64,000 bases of DNA from Solen grandis (lineage: Eukaryota; Mollusca; Bivalvia; Adapedonta; Solenidae). Location: assembly GCA_021229015.1 (NCBI GenBank), contig CM037777.1:56685957-56749956 (forward strand). The letters are read 5' to 3'. Shown piece after piece: positions 44,593-56,205 of this stretch. Both the position numbers and the translations under genes were made by a program. Position 1 is the first letter of the stretch, and each line of letters opens with the position of its first letter. The notes below the pieces were generated by a model. The model searched no databases. It saw nothing but the letters and a program-made list of their open reading frames with translations, and was not told the DNA's origin.

Positions 44593-44841
44593 TACGGTGA
44601 AACCTCGTTTAAGGGGGCTTGAATATAAGGATTACCTCACTATAAAGGGCCTTAACCTGAATATAAGGATCACCTCTCTATTAAAACAACCTCAATATAA
44701 AGACTATCTCACTTTTACCTCGATTTTCAGGACCCTGTTCATGTCTTTACTGCTTAACTTGATTCGATAATCAGACCACCTCATTATTACACCAACTAGC
44801 TGTTGCCCCATGACCGGTCGTATCATCGAGGTTTTACCGTA
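44593..44841. mobile_element. TA-flanked MITE, 245 bp, pogo/Tc1-like
   Basis: The ends CGGTGAAACCTCG (from 44595) and CGAGGTTTTACCG (to 44839) are inverted repeats with one difference, with TA on each side. TA duplication is known for the Tc1/mariner/pogo superfamily. The core repeats 'aatataagga' and 'cctcactata'. Non-coding. Confidence 0.8.
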
Positions 44842-46034
44842 TCCTTTTGCATTGTATATACAGAGAATGACGAATTTCCGGGACGAATATCCGAGCTTAA
44901 TTAATAATTCGAAATAAATTCCTGGTCGCTATACGAAGAAACAGAGGTGAAATGGAGATATACAAAATCTCGATTACTCAAGTCTAACGATCTATCAAGG
45001 ATTTAATGTTACCCCACCGGTCATTATTGCAAATATTTCCTTGCGTAATCCATCTTTATCAATTGTTTAAATATGTGTTTGATATTATTTGCTGACAAAA
45101 TAATATACACTGAACCCGCCCTTCCTTCTTGTTCTTCGGACACCAGTATCAACTGACAAAAAACCAACAACAACATATTACAAAACTATTTCGTCTCATT
45201 TTACAAGGTCTTTAGTTTTCATTATAGAGCCTTTAAATGAAAATAACTGCAGGAATTTCAGCTGGATTTTCTAAATAAATTAGCCTCAGTACTATTTAAT
45301 ATGGACATGTTCAATTAACTTTAAAGTTATATGGATGACTTCGCACTCGGGGCTTCCAGCAACCTGATTGAAAATTGTCCCATTGTTATGATTTATTTGC
45401 TTTCCAGTTCTTGGCCTTTTGTTCCGATTAGCATCCATGCATTCTTAATGAACACGCTAACCTTTGTTTGCAGACAGTAATTGCCTTCCTCATGAAATTC
45501 AGCCAAATTAAAATAATGCTGATGCATGTAATGATGAACATAATTGAGAAAGTGGGATTTCATTACTCTTTTTTTTCGAATTTTCACTTCTCAGTCCATT
45601 TACTTGTATATTGTATACTACAAAAAGATTACAATTTAAATAAACTTATCTGGATGTTCAATCTAGTACGCACATCGCAGACACCTTTTTCTCGAATGTA
45701 TATCATTCATTTCGTTAATACGAAATGTGTATTTTGATATCGAACTGTTTTGTTTAACCGAGTTTTGATTTTATAAAAGACAAATATTGTTTCGATATTA
45801 TGAAGTATTGTATTGTAAAAATGAAACTATATGAAAAAAGCTAATTGATCTTTCGACACTAACAATCTGAACCGTACCGTTTTAAGAGTTCGTATTAACG
45901 GAGTTCGTGAAACGAAATCCCCTTTTGTAACTAAGAGATGCATTTCATATTTAAGAAACAAACCTGTCGAAAAAGATATTAAATGTTAGGATACCCCTAT
46001 TATATTGACTTTCTTATTGATTGTAGACCGTCAC
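44842..46034. other. Receptor intron sequence, no gene seen
   Basis: A+T-rich; overlapping short open frames at 45393-45737 on both strands. Confidence 0.5.
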
Positions 46035-46315
46035 CAGTTGCCATATGGTTAGAGCATACACTACGGGATAGGAAGGCCGCGTGTTCGATTCTTTGCCGTG
46101 ACATACTAAATTCGTTAAAATGGTACTGATAGCTCCTTTTGCTTGGCGTTCAGCATATATATATATATGAAGGGTAGTCCCAGGACTAGTTTATCCAGCG
46201 TCAGGTTAATATGGCGTTGTACTGGCGTGTGGCACCACTATCTCACTAATCTCACTAATAGAAGGTCTTCGAAAGACTCAAATATTGTCGGCGGGATGTT
46301 AGACTAAACAAAGAC
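46035..46315. repeat. SINE-like head followed by repeat D (inverted, copy 2)
   Basis: 46035-46110 has a tRNA-like head (TGGTTAGAGCA and box B GTGTTCGATTC). 46115-46315 is repeat D on the minus strand: complement of 'cgccaagcaaaagg', 'gacgctggataa', 'catcccgccgacaatatt'. It contains (AT)n at about 46155-46168. Confidence 0.65.
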
Positions 46316-46424
46316 TTGATTGTAGTATCACTACCATCTTATTTCATTGATACTGCAATATGAGAACGTATGTGATTTTGGTCGAATCTAAGACATCGTA
46401 TGCTGAAGATATATTTTGAACACC

Positions 46425-46515
46425 TTCCCAGGCGCAAAGAGCTGGTCCTACCCAGGAACCGTCGTGAGGGATTAGTATAAATTATAAGAACTTGTTTCGT
46501 GGACTGGGAGTTCCC
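46425..46515 (+). mobile_element. SINE family B tail, no head
   Basis: 'cccaggcgcaaagagctggt' and 'cccaggaaccgtcgtgaggg' followed by 'attagtataaattataagaa' match the family-B tail at 63575-63630. Confidence 0.75.
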
Positions 46516-47182
46516 AATCAACGTGAAAAAAATTTAAGTGACAATAAAAAAAACATTTGGTATTCTTACAAGAGTCATCAGTAGCAATATTTTGTCAATG
46601 TTTTACTTGATATTCTGGACTTAAAGGTCAGAGAAGTCAATATAGCAATATTATATACTGAGCGTGTGTATATTTTTCACAAAGATTTCTATAAACAAAT
46701 CAGTGTAGCAATACCACGTGACTGTGACATCACTAAAGGCATCAAAACCTATCATTTGGCTCCGCTTGAAAATAGAAAATTACCCGTAATTATTTCATTT
46801 CTTCATCGATTTCTGTAAGACATGCGTTCGCCTAAGGAGAAAAAAAAGCTTTCCAAGGAATATAGGATCTCTGTCAGAAGTTAGACTGTTTTTTCAAGCA
46901 CTACGTTAAACCTTGTAACAAAAAAAAAACGTGTGACTGTAGTCCGCTCACATAAAACCAATTCTAAGGATCCAATGTTGACAGTTTTGTCTTGGTGTTG
47001 ATGCCTATAGTGACGTCATGGTTAACAAGGAATGGACAAATTCACACCCAATATACATACAGTCAAAATGCTTTTTTTTCATATGCACTTTAATCTTATG
47101 TGCAATTTAAAGTATCTCTATTTGTACTTGTATATAATATAAAATCTGAATTCTGAAACAATTATTTGTGTGTTTATTTCAG
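46516..47182. other. Receptor intron sequence, no gene seen
   Basis: A+T-rich sequence leading to the acceptor TTTATTTCAG at 47173-47182. Confidence 0.6.
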
Positions 47183-47434
47183 TGTGTAAGATAATGGCAA
47201 ACGGCGCTATCATGATGATAGTCGACAATCATCCCAACACGTACAGTAGTGTCCAGTCCTATGCCCACTATTTGACTGTACCCACGCTGATCCCCGCCGG
47301 AACCGGAAGTAGTGACTATGACCCCTACATATATGACCTTAGTTTACTTCCGCCCACCATCGACGCTATAGTGGCTGTGATAAAACATTTCAAGTGGGAT
47401 TCCGTGGTTTATTATCTGTGGGATACAAATGACG
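47183..47434 (+). CDS. Glutamate receptor exon, amino-terminal domain lobe 1
   Basis: Acceptor TTTATTTCAG, donor G|GTAATC at 47435. The exon completes the Met codon from the preceding exon and codes 'CKIMANGAIMMIVDNHPNTY' ... 'SYAHYLTVPTLIPAGT' ... 'DPYIYDLSLLPPTIDAIVAV' ... 'FKWDSVVYYLWDTND', ending with one base G. This is colinear with the vertebrate AMPA receptor segment that runs from the conserved cysteine through the 'VPFITPSFP'-like strand to the 'WDKFAYLYDSDRG'-like strand. The leading cysteine is the residue that forms the domain's disulphide in the family. A (CT)n run begins four bases into the intron. Confidence 0.95.
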
Positions 47435-47435
47435 G

Positions 47436-47438
<3 letters not shown>

Positions 47439-47475
<37 letters not shown>
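47439..47475 (+). repeat. (TC)n microsatellite at the splice donor
   Basis: A pure TC run of 37 bp starts at intron position +5. Confidence 0.95.
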
Positions 47476-47479
<4 letters not shown>

Positions 47480-48906
47480 GCCTTCCTGCATGTCCAGCCG
47501 TCTGTCTGACCGCACTCTCGTATAAATACTTAGTTGGTTTTAGGAGTAATAGATAACAGTAACTTTCCTTGGGTGGCATTCATTCCGTTTTCTCTTATGT
47601 TGCTTTAGCTGGATCTTACGTGGCTAGAGAGAATGTATATGGACATCCTTCCTCCATCAATCTTGTATTTGTATGTTTTATCTATATTTTATCTAGTTAT
47701 CTGTGTGTCTGTCTATGTGGTGTCCAGATTTACATATTTTGAAGATTCGAAAATAACTCAAGAACGATTTAAGAATGACATGATAAAATCGTCTTCACTG
47801 ATTTGAGAAGAATTTAAATTATCTCAGAAGTGTTTGTAGTCAGAAGACAAATTTATCCAGCGAAGTTGTTCTTTAGCACTTGTAAGTGCCACCTGAGGTT
47901 ATTTTTTTCTACGCGGGTTACCACATTTCACGAGTCTAACATAGTTTAAGTGTACAAAAGGGAGCAACTAACGAGAACTACCAGAGACGAACAAAGGGTG
48001 TCATAAAACAATCCCTTTCATAAAAGGTGCACACAACGGTCATATATTTTGCTGTGTGTTTCCTAAAAATAAAATTTATTTGCCATAACTTAGTACAAGT
48101 ATATTGTTAACTTATGCTGAATGCTGTCGACAAATGAAATAAATCGGATCAAAAAGAAATAAAATTGAAAATGAAATTATATCCTCTAAAAGCTGAATCT
48201 ATCTAATAATAGGTAATTTGAATTTTCTCATGGTCAAAAATATAACTGCAATACATGTAGATATTTCAAAGGGTAAATTTGCTACCAATTTATTAGGCAG
48301 TTGTCATTAAATAAAGCAAAACATTAGGTACATGAGTCGTATTGTTTATACGCATATTATAAGAAAGACATATGATATTTTAAATTGCTCTCGATAAAAG
48401 TGATAAAAACTTATGATTATATGTTAGAATGTATATGTAAGAAAGATAATGATGACTAAATTAGTTCCTTTTTAGTGTTAAAAACCGGGGAATATTCGTA
48501 AGTGGTACAAGATATCATACACCGTTAAAGACAAGATGCAATCGTTTTCACGACTTTTGCGAAATATGCAGAGTAAAGCTGGATTAAAAAAAAGTGAATG
48601 ACGTCAAATTGATAAACATGATGTCACGTCGCTTGTATGCGCGGCAATGAAAAGTATTTTTTAATAAATCTGATATGATATATTATTCTAATATACTTCC
48701 TTTTTTGTAATACATTGAATCATCAATATGTTATACGTTTATACGTGGTTTCGACTTCCCTTGATATGTGATTTTTTCTACGACAACTTGTGAAATATGT
48801 TGATATCTTATATTGAAATAAACACACACATATATTCACTATACAAGTTCCTCTGTATCTCGAACAGGTGATATTTACGTCGGTATGCTTCATGGCGACT
48901 TACATA
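47476..48906. other. Receptor intron sequence, no gene seen
   Basis: A+T-rich; no recognised repeat or coding signal. Confidence 0.55.
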
Positions 48907-49010
48907 CATATTAGTTATCGTTTATATTTTTTATTTTATGGAATTTATAGCAAGCTACGCGAAGCGGAGCCCTACGATAACTCCATAAAAATTAAAATAT
49001 AAACGTATAT
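48907..49010. repeat. Inverted repeat related to the MITE at 49630
   Basis: 'cgtttatattttttatttta' then TGGA pairs with TCCATAAAAATTAAAATATA then AACG. The loop 'gcaagctacgcgaagcgg' resembles 'gcaagcgacacgaagcg' in 49630-49912. Confidence 0.75.
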
Positions 49011-49346
49011 ATTTAGTTTTTCACGTAGGGGCCCTACGCCATACAGCTTTGCCTTTGACCTTGCTTTTTTGGAACCGACTCCCGTTTGATTGACAGTACA
49101 CGTGATGGTTCAGGATACATGTTATAAGGCTACATGCAAAACATAACATAATCAGTCGCTGCCGCTGCAATCTCCGCCCATTATATCAAAAATCACGTAG
49201 GCAGCATGCATTAGTTATACATGTTTCATGCGCTTTTCATCATTATGCATAACAAAAACCAAAAATGACGTAATCAGTCGCTGCCTCAACAAGCTCTTTA
49301 TGTCACGTGGGGCACAATGCATGAATATTTTTCTCCGTATGTATAG

Positions 49347-49470
49347 ATTAAGTATAGGTTAATCTTTGTTATTGATAGTTTAACAAATTAAACCGCTCAA
49401 GCTCGGCGCGCCCGAGTGAGCGGTTTAACTTGTTTAACCCTCGATAACAAACATTAACCTACTTAATGTA
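49347..49470. repeat. Long near-perfect palindrome, stem about 50 bp
   Basis: GGTTAATCTTTGTTATTGAT ... AACAAATTAAACCGCTCAAG ... CTCGG pairs with CCGAG ... TGAGCGGTTTAACTTGTTTA ... ATCGATAACAAACATTAACC-like sequence, with a small GCGCGC loop at the centre. Outer TTAAGTA / TACTTAA extends the pairing. Confidence 0.85.
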
Positions 49471-49629
49471 TGGAATTATGTTTTGACGTTACTATCCAAG
49501 TCCATCTCTACACGCATGCGCACAAAGATTGGTAGTATATACAAGGTTACCCATTAAACCAAGTGGTTTAACGAGTTAAACCGATCGAAAACTTTGAAAA
49601 ATACTGCAATCGCATTGGTCAAAATATAA

Positions 49630-49912
49630 TTCATATTAGTTATCGTTTTTATATTTTAAATTTTATGGAAAATATCGCAAGCGACACGAAGCGATTTCGT
49701 AAGGCTACATGCAAAACATGACGTAATCTCCCACCGTCGCAACAAGCTCCACCCATTAAGTTCAAAGATCGCATAGGCAGCATACACTCATATTTTCTCC
49801 ATATCAAGACATCACGGATCATTTTGAATTACGTCATGTAGCCTTAGAAATTCGATTCGCGTCGCTTGCGATAAATTCCATAAAATATAAAATATAACTT
49901 ATACGTAAATCA
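49630..49912. mobile_element. MITE with terminal inverted repeats of about 75 bp
   Basis: TTATGGAAAATATCGCAAGC ... ACGAAGCGATTTCGTAAGGC then TACATG pairs with CATGTAGCCTTAGAAATTCG ... CGTCGCTTGCGATAAATTCC then ATAA. Non-coding core. Related sequence lies at 48907-49340. Confidence 0.8.
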
Positions 49913-50913
49913 CATGGGCTTAACTTATAACAACCCTCTTTATAAATTAATCAGGATTGGTGATTTACTATCGCAAGAAGATGGCGAAATTTTAAAAATG
50001 TGTCTGTTAATCAATATCTTCTCTTGTTAAATATATCTTAATCTTTTAGTAAGTACCAGTGTTTTAAATCAGAGCCCTTGTTGATACGTGTGTGTTTCCT
50101 TTCAGTTATCGTCCCGTCAATAATCATTATATTGATCATTTGGAAACTTTATTCGCCAAAGATAAGTATAGCAGCCTATCAAATGACATGATCACATTAT
50201 CCTGACACCAGGATAATCAACCATTATACTACCTTAAGTTTACAAATAATTTTACATTCTGAACGAAAAGATTGCGTGTTATAAATCATTGCGTAAGTCG
50301 AAACTTCCGGAATGTGTTAGTGCGCGATGAACTTAAAATTGGCTGAACACGACATAACTCGTTTTACAAATTACTTGACGCCATCAATGGGCTGTCCGAC
50401 AACCTTGTAAAACGATTGTGTGAGAAAATTGGGAGAACACGTGGCTGATGGTTTCGAAGCAGGAAATTAAGCATTTACAGTCAATAGCTACGTTCTGACT
50501 TAGCTATATTGCTAGTAAATGGTTTTCAACTGTTAATAGATAGTAGCTTTCTTATTCGGAAGGCATGAAGGTTATAAATTACCTTTTTTCGAAACGTCAA
50601 AAGTTACGCCTTAAGTCCGGATCTGTATTTTTTCAAGTGACCTTTAACAAGAAAGAAAAAAAGGCTATTATAAGTAACTGCCATTATGTAATAACGGTCT
50701 TTATAATATGATTTATTATATAATTTTTTGTTTTTATAACCATTGAAGGTATATTGTACCGGTCAGTTAAGTTTAAAAATTTCATACTCAACAATGTTGT
50801 TATTGTCGTGTTTTATGTATACACCATCATTTCATCATTTAGACATAATCCCAAGCAACACACACACACAAACACAGTTGAACTGTATCAGTGACCATCT
50901 ATATCAAATAGAA
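49913..50913. other. Receptor intron sequence, no gene seen
   Basis: A small fragment of repeat D ('cacattatcctgacaccagg') is at about 50193. Otherwise A+T-rich. Confidence 0.5.
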
Positions 50914-51225
50914 CCTGCGTCGGTGAATTTATGGAACGTCGGTTTTTTCTATAAATCTTTTTAAAAACTACACTTCTTATGTATATTTTTATTATTGATA
51001 TTGAAAGAGCATTGTTTCTCGATTCTAAATATGTCTTGTTTTTGAAAAACACATTTATATTAGCTGAGATATCGTGCATTTTGTACATTGAAAATAACAC
51101 ATTTTCGACTGGAAACAGCTGATAAACGATCGGAATCTTTTAAAAATCGATCGATATAAGACGATCGGAAACAGCTGACCTCCTATCGGAAAATAACGAT
51201 CGTTTGTTGCTATAAAAAAGGTCGA
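50914..51225. repeat. Dispersed repeat F (GATCGG-rich), copy 2
   Basis: GCGTCGGTGAATTTATGGAA at 50917 is identical to 10459. A cluster of 'acgatcggaat', 'atcgatcgatat', 'acgatcggaaac' and 'aacgatcgttt' at 51125-51205 mirrors 10635-10745. Confidence 0.65.
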
Positions 51226-51487
51226 ATGTTCATATCCAGTCGAATAAAATCAAACATAAGACGGGTTTTTCTTGGAATTTGTTTGATTTATTTGTAGTTA
51301 AAAAGAAGAAACTAGTGTTTAAAATCGCACGTTTGTTTACAAAATTTAATAACGGTACATCCGTTGTTTTAGACCAGTAAAATATTGAGATCTTCAACGA
51401 ATCATATCCTGATCCAGATACTGAAATTGTTATTGTTGCACCTTTGTAGCTGTATAAATAAGCTTAGTTAATCCAAGTTTTACTTTT

Positions 51488-52885
51488 TAGCTCACATGAG
51501 CACAACGTGCTCAAGGTGAGCTTTTCTGATTGCCTTTTGTCCGGCGTCCGTCGTCCGTCGTCCGTGCGTGCGTCCGTGCGTCCGGCGTCAACAATTGCTT
51601 CAAACAACATCTCCTCCAAAATGGCTTGGCCAATTTGAAAAATTTGCAGGAATGTTCCTTGGATGAAGCTCTACTAAAGTTGTATAAATGGTTCTGGTCC
51701 ATTGCATAATTAGGTCACAGGAGCTAAAAATAGATTTTAAAAATGCAAACTTTGAAAATCTTCTTCTGCAAAACTGCAAGGCCTAGAGCTTAGATATTTG
51801 GTATGTAGCATCATCTTATGGACCATTACCAAGATTGTATAAATCATAGCCCTACGGTGATAAATGCCCCCGTACCAGGGGTCACTTGTTTTACATAGAG
51901 TTATATTGGAAAATCTTTAAAAATCTTCTTCTATGAATCTATTAGGCCTAGAGCTTAGATATTTGGTATGTAGCATCATCTAATGGTTCATTACCAAGAT
52001 TGTTCAAATCATAGCTCTACGGTGATAAATGCCCCCGCACCATGGGTCACTTGTTTTACATAGAGTTATATAGGAAAATCTTAAAAAATCTTCTTCTATT
52101 AATCCATAAGGCCTAGAGATTAGATATTTGGTATGTAGCATCATCTTATGGTTCATTACCAAGATTGTACATATCATGACCCTATGGTGATAAATGCCCC
52201 CGCACCATGGGTCACTTGTTTTACATAGAGTTATATAGGAAAATCTTTAAAAATCTTCTTCTATGATTCCATTAGGCCTAGAGCTTAGATATTTCATATG
52301 TAGCATCATCTAATGGTTCATTACCAAGATTGTTCAAATCATAGCCAAACGGTGATAAATGCCCCCGCAATAGGGGTCACTTGTTTTACAAAGAGTTATA
52401 TAGGAAAATCTTTAAAAATCTTCTTCTATGAATCCATAAGGCCTAGATATTAAATATTTGGTATGTAGCATCATCTTATAGTTCATTACCAAGATTGTAC
52501 AAATCATGACCTTATGGTGATAAATGCCCCCGCACCAGGGGTCACTTGTTTTACATAGAGTTATATAGGAAAATCTTTAAAAAAAATATTCTACTATGAA
52601 TCCATAAGGCCTATAGCTTAGATTTTTGGTATGTAGCATCATCTAATGGTTCATTATCAAGATTTTCAAAATGGTGGCCCTTTGGAGATAAATGACCCCG
52701 CACTAAGTCTTCTCCTCTGAAACCATTATAAGGCCCAGTGCTTATATATTTGGTGTGTAGTATTGTCAGGGCTAAAATGTTTAAGATTGAGTTATATCAG
52801 AATTCTTGTCTGTTTAAAAACCTTGTAATCAGTTGTGGCAATGGTACTCAGGTGAGCGTTTCAGGGCCATCATGGCCCTCTTGTT
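51488..52885 (+). mobile_element. 'AGCTCACC...CTCTTGTT' element with a 165-bp tandem array
   Basis: Left end TTTTTAGCTCACATGAGCAC then AACGTGCTCAAGGTGAGC (hairpin GAGCAC/GTGCTC). Right end GGTGAGCGTTTCAGGGCCAT then CATGGCCCTCTTGTTTTT (hairpin GGGCCAT/ATGGCCC). The core has units starting 'gcctagagcttagatatttg' at 51781, 51946, 52111, 52276, 52441 and 52609, that is four spacings of exactly 165 bp and one of 168. Near 51540 there is a (CGTCC)-rich stretch. Non-coding. Confidence 0.85.
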
Positions 52886-53029
52886 TTTATTTGACGGTAG
52901 TTTCTAGAATAAAATTTAAGTTTTGATACAAAATGCTTAAGATTAAATGTTTATGAGTTTATGAAAAGATAACATTAGGTCTTATTGTGTGGTTAGGGTA
53001 TAATATATATATTATCAATAATGACATCA

Positions 53030-53150
53030 GGGTGAGAAATATATGTGTCCCGCCTGACCAGGACGCAGACCGGGGCCATTCGCTTTCAGGGCAAATGCTC
53101 TACTGACAGAGCTGGACAGGTCACTTACACTTATCCCTCAATGTTTAGGG
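53030..53150 (-). mobile_element. tRNA-derived SINE, family C type
   Basis: 'aggacgcagaccggggcc' and 'gctctactgacagagctgg' are, on the minus strand, a tRNA-like box B and box A in the right order. Confidence 0.55.
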
Positions 53151-53185
53151 TTACTTATAGGCCATTACTGTAACAATAATTGTAA

Positions 53186-53412
53186 TATGGGCCCTCCGTG
53201 GCAAAAACACTTTAACACTCACTCAGCCCCTCACTGCATGGGTTCGAATCCCGGCAGGGTCATTCGGATTTTCATGTGAAAAAGCCTTCCAGCTGGCTTG
53301 CAGATGGTAGGTGCTTTTACCCGGATGCCTCCGTGCATTCGGGGTCTTCCTCCACCTGTAATTAGCTGGACGTCGCTATATGACTGAAATACTGTCGCAG
53401 CGACGCTAAAAG
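53186..53412 (+). mobile_element. SINE, family A
   Basis: 'gggccctccgtggc', box B GGGTTCGAATCCCGGCAGGG, 'cattcggattttcatgtg' and AGCTGGACGTCGCTATATGA, ending 'cgcagcgacgctaaa'. Box A is damaged. Confidence 0.88.
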
Positions 53413-53449
53413 ATCAATCTATTTATAATGGTTTGTTAAAAATTAATGG

Positions 53450-53685
53450 TTTCTGCGGCTTAATGGTTACAACTGCAGATACTCAATCACGTAGGTTCTT
53501 TCAGTTTTGGGTTCGATTCCTCGCAGTGTCACTTTTTTCATCTAAGTAAGCCATCTTGCTCGCTTGTGGTAGGTTGGTGGTTCTGCCCGGCTGCCTATGT
53601 GTACTCATCCATGTTATTAGCTGGACATCGATCACTATATAACTGGAATACTCACAGTCGCAGTGACAGTAAACTCAAGTCAACA
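53450..53685 (+). mobile_element. SINE, family A, old diverged copy
   Basis: 'gcggcttaatggttacaact', box B GGGTTCGATTCC, 'aagccatcttgct', 'ggttggtggttctgcccgg' and 'tagctggacatcg', ending 'gcagtgacagtaaactcaa'. It follows the copy at 53186-53412 directly in the same direction. Confidence 0.7.
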
Positions 53686-53759
53686 CAGTAATTAATATAA
53701 CTTTCGATTTTGCTTAACAAAAAAGACTGCAATATAATAAAAATAAAATAAGCACCAGA

Positions 53760-54480
53760 AAATTCTAAGTGTGCCTACTGTTGGTGCATGACTCAAACCA
53801 ACGACTCCTGCCGTCCTGGAGTTCCAACAATAAATATAACACTAACAGGACAGATATTCCGTTTCATACAAACTACACTTCTCCCAAACCCACAACTGAC
53901 GGAACACGCCACCATGCTACTCTACCGACTGAGCTAACTGGGCAGATTTTCCTACATACACAAACAATAAAAATCAAAATGAAATAAGTTTTAAATTTGT
54001 AATCAGGTGAGATAAATGTGTAACTAGTAATTTCCTGTACCCGGCCGGATGGATTGAGCAATGGCCATGTACACAAATCTAAACACATCCCATAGGCCCT
54101 ACGACTGAACAACCAATTTAGAATAACATGTAATCCCTGAATTCACAGGAAAAAGAACAAACTATAATCCAAAGAGCAGTAATATACTGGAAAATAGGAA
54201 ATTTAACAGCCCCACATTGTAACCAATCTAGAACAATGTGCAAATAGACCAGCCCTGTGTTCCCAAACATTAAAATGGTACTTTAGTATGATTTTCATAC
54301 TTATACTCAAACTACGCCCAAAAGTTTCGATAGGGATTTGAGTATGATACTCAAATTAAAGCCAGAGTTTGTACTTAAGTATTTTCGAGAACACGGGGCC
54401 AGGACTCTAACTCGAGAGTCCTCACTTACATGGCAAGTTCTCTACTAATGCATCTACATAACCACTTAAACCTTTCAATT
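53760..54480 (-). mobile_element. Degenerate cluster of family C-type SINEs
   Basis: Complements of 'ctaccgactgagctaactgg' (53917) and 'ctctactaatgcatctacat' (54431) are tRNA-like box A regions. 'gactcaaacca' and 'ggactctaactcgag' are box B regions. Confidence 0.5.
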
Positions 54481-54811
54481 TTTAAGCCACAAGTTAAGCT
54501 GTTACATTTCATAATGATTGAAGAAAATTTCTTGCAGCTTTAACAATTCACTTGCACTCAGGCACAATAATTATGCATATTGTCATTTTTCTTGAAAAAC
54601 AAGACACCCTGGAAACTCTAAAAAAATCATGGCTCACTTGGACTCAAACTAAAAGACTCCGGTACACTCTTAGTGCCAGAAATTTATTCAATGAGCTTTT
54701 GAGCTATCTTCCATCATTTGTTTCAAAGCTACTGTTTGTGACTTATAAAGTTGGCGTTTTTCATCCATTTAAACATGAACTTAATTCAACCTGATCAAAT
54801 TGCACATATGC

Positions 54812-54812
<1 letters not shown>

Positions 54813-54847
<35 letters not shown>
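54813..54847 (+). repeat. Poly(C) tract, 35 bp
   Basis: An uninterrupted C run. The complementary strand could form G-rich structures. Confidence 0.9.
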
Positions 54848-55344
54848 ACCCAAAAAAAGTTATGTTATTCAAGTCAAACACAAACAATAAAGCCATTGGC
54901 TGTTATACATTTATTTATTTTTTATTTATTCAACTGATGTATTATAAAGGTAGTTATCCTAACCAAACTGGGCATACATCATAATTATAATTATAATATT
55001 CTGTTTCTTATTAAGCGTAACCAACCTTCATGTGTATTACATGTATACCAGCATTTTGATAATACATAATTATTATCTAGATCCATTATTCATACCTATG
55101 ATTAATTGTTTCATTTTGAAAATATTTAATATCTCTGGTATAACTGAGGTGCACCTGAACAAACTGCATGTACATCCTGCATTTTGGTAATTCTTCATTT
55201 TTTCTTACAAATCCTTCTTAAAAATCCAAACCCGTCAGATATCGAACATATTTTTCAAGTTTTAGGGAAGTCATCCTGGTTAAATTTAGATCCAGTATAA
55301 TTGAAAATGATCCTTGAATTAAACTGCATGTGCATAATCATATA

Positions 55345-55530
55345 ATTACACAGTTGAATCGTTTTAGCGGCCACCTGTATTAAGCGGTCAACCTATATAC
55401 AGTGGTCAGTTTTAATATTACCAAACTAGCATTTTGTTTTGTTTAATCTTCATTTAAGCGGCCACCTCTGTTAAGTAGTATCTTTCTCTTATTCTCTTGA
55501 ATGATCACTTAAGACAGGTTTTACAGTGTG
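55345..55530. mobile_element. MITE-like repeat ('gcggccacc' type)
   Basis: The left side ACAGTTGAATCGTTTTAGCGGCCACC-like (in parts ACAGTTGAATCG and TTTTAGCGGCCACC) and the right side 'cacttaagacaggttttaca' then GTGT are roughly inverted. 'taagcgg' recurs inside. Confidence 0.6.
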
Positions 55531-56044
55531 TTAAGACATAATTTATTGAAATGTTTACATAATCAGCTGAATTGAAACCAGTTCCTTCGGCTGAGTGGTT
55601 GGAGTTGTTCCATCCCATCCATAATTATAAAAAAAAATTAACTCATTAATTAAAAATAATGTTCTTTGGTTTTGTTTAAAACTGGTGGACCCACTGTCAG
55701 GGTAATATAAATAAGCCAACCTGATTTGAAAGTTAGCTCTAATAATCACAACGCTCTGTTTTTTTGTTTTGTTTTGTTTTTTGTTTTGTTTTTGTTTTTT
55801 TGTTGTTGTTGTTTTCCCATCACGACAACCAAACTTTGACACCCAACAGCTCTGAGTTCAGTAAAGACCGATTGTCGCTACGTGAGCGGTTGCACTCTTT
55901 TTTTATCGCAGTGTAAAGAATGTAAGTAGGGTACCAACTCACAATTGATAGCTAACGTGACATTAACGGTCGCCTTCACTGAACGCATGGCTGGGCTCAG
56001 CTGTCACATCTTCCTGTTCATTTGCCTAACTTGATTTAATTGTA

Positions 56045-56205
56045 TAGTAAAACCTGTAAGCAAGAGCCACTTAAAAGGAGACTTAAATTTGGTCTTTATA
56101 TGGAGTTGAGTGTTATTTAAAGGTTAGATTCTCTCTAAAGTCAGATACTGGCCTTTGATTAGAGGTTGACTGTTATTCAAAGGCTAAGAGGACTGATTAC
56201 CATTT
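56045..56205. mobile_element. MITE-like repeat ('tagtaaaacctgtaagc')
   Basis: TATAGTAAAACCTG resembles the TA-flanked ends at 14019 and 44593. 'attcaaaggctaag' echoes 'atttaaaggttaga' inside. Confidence 0.45.

Noticed and set aside
53769..54112. Overlapping open frames with 'SSVGRVAWWRVPSVVG'-like peptide
   Set aside because: This peptide is the usual translation of a tRNA-derived SINE head, not a protein.
54751..54984. Open frame with a proline run
   Set aside because: The proline run is the translation of the 35-bp poly(C) tract.
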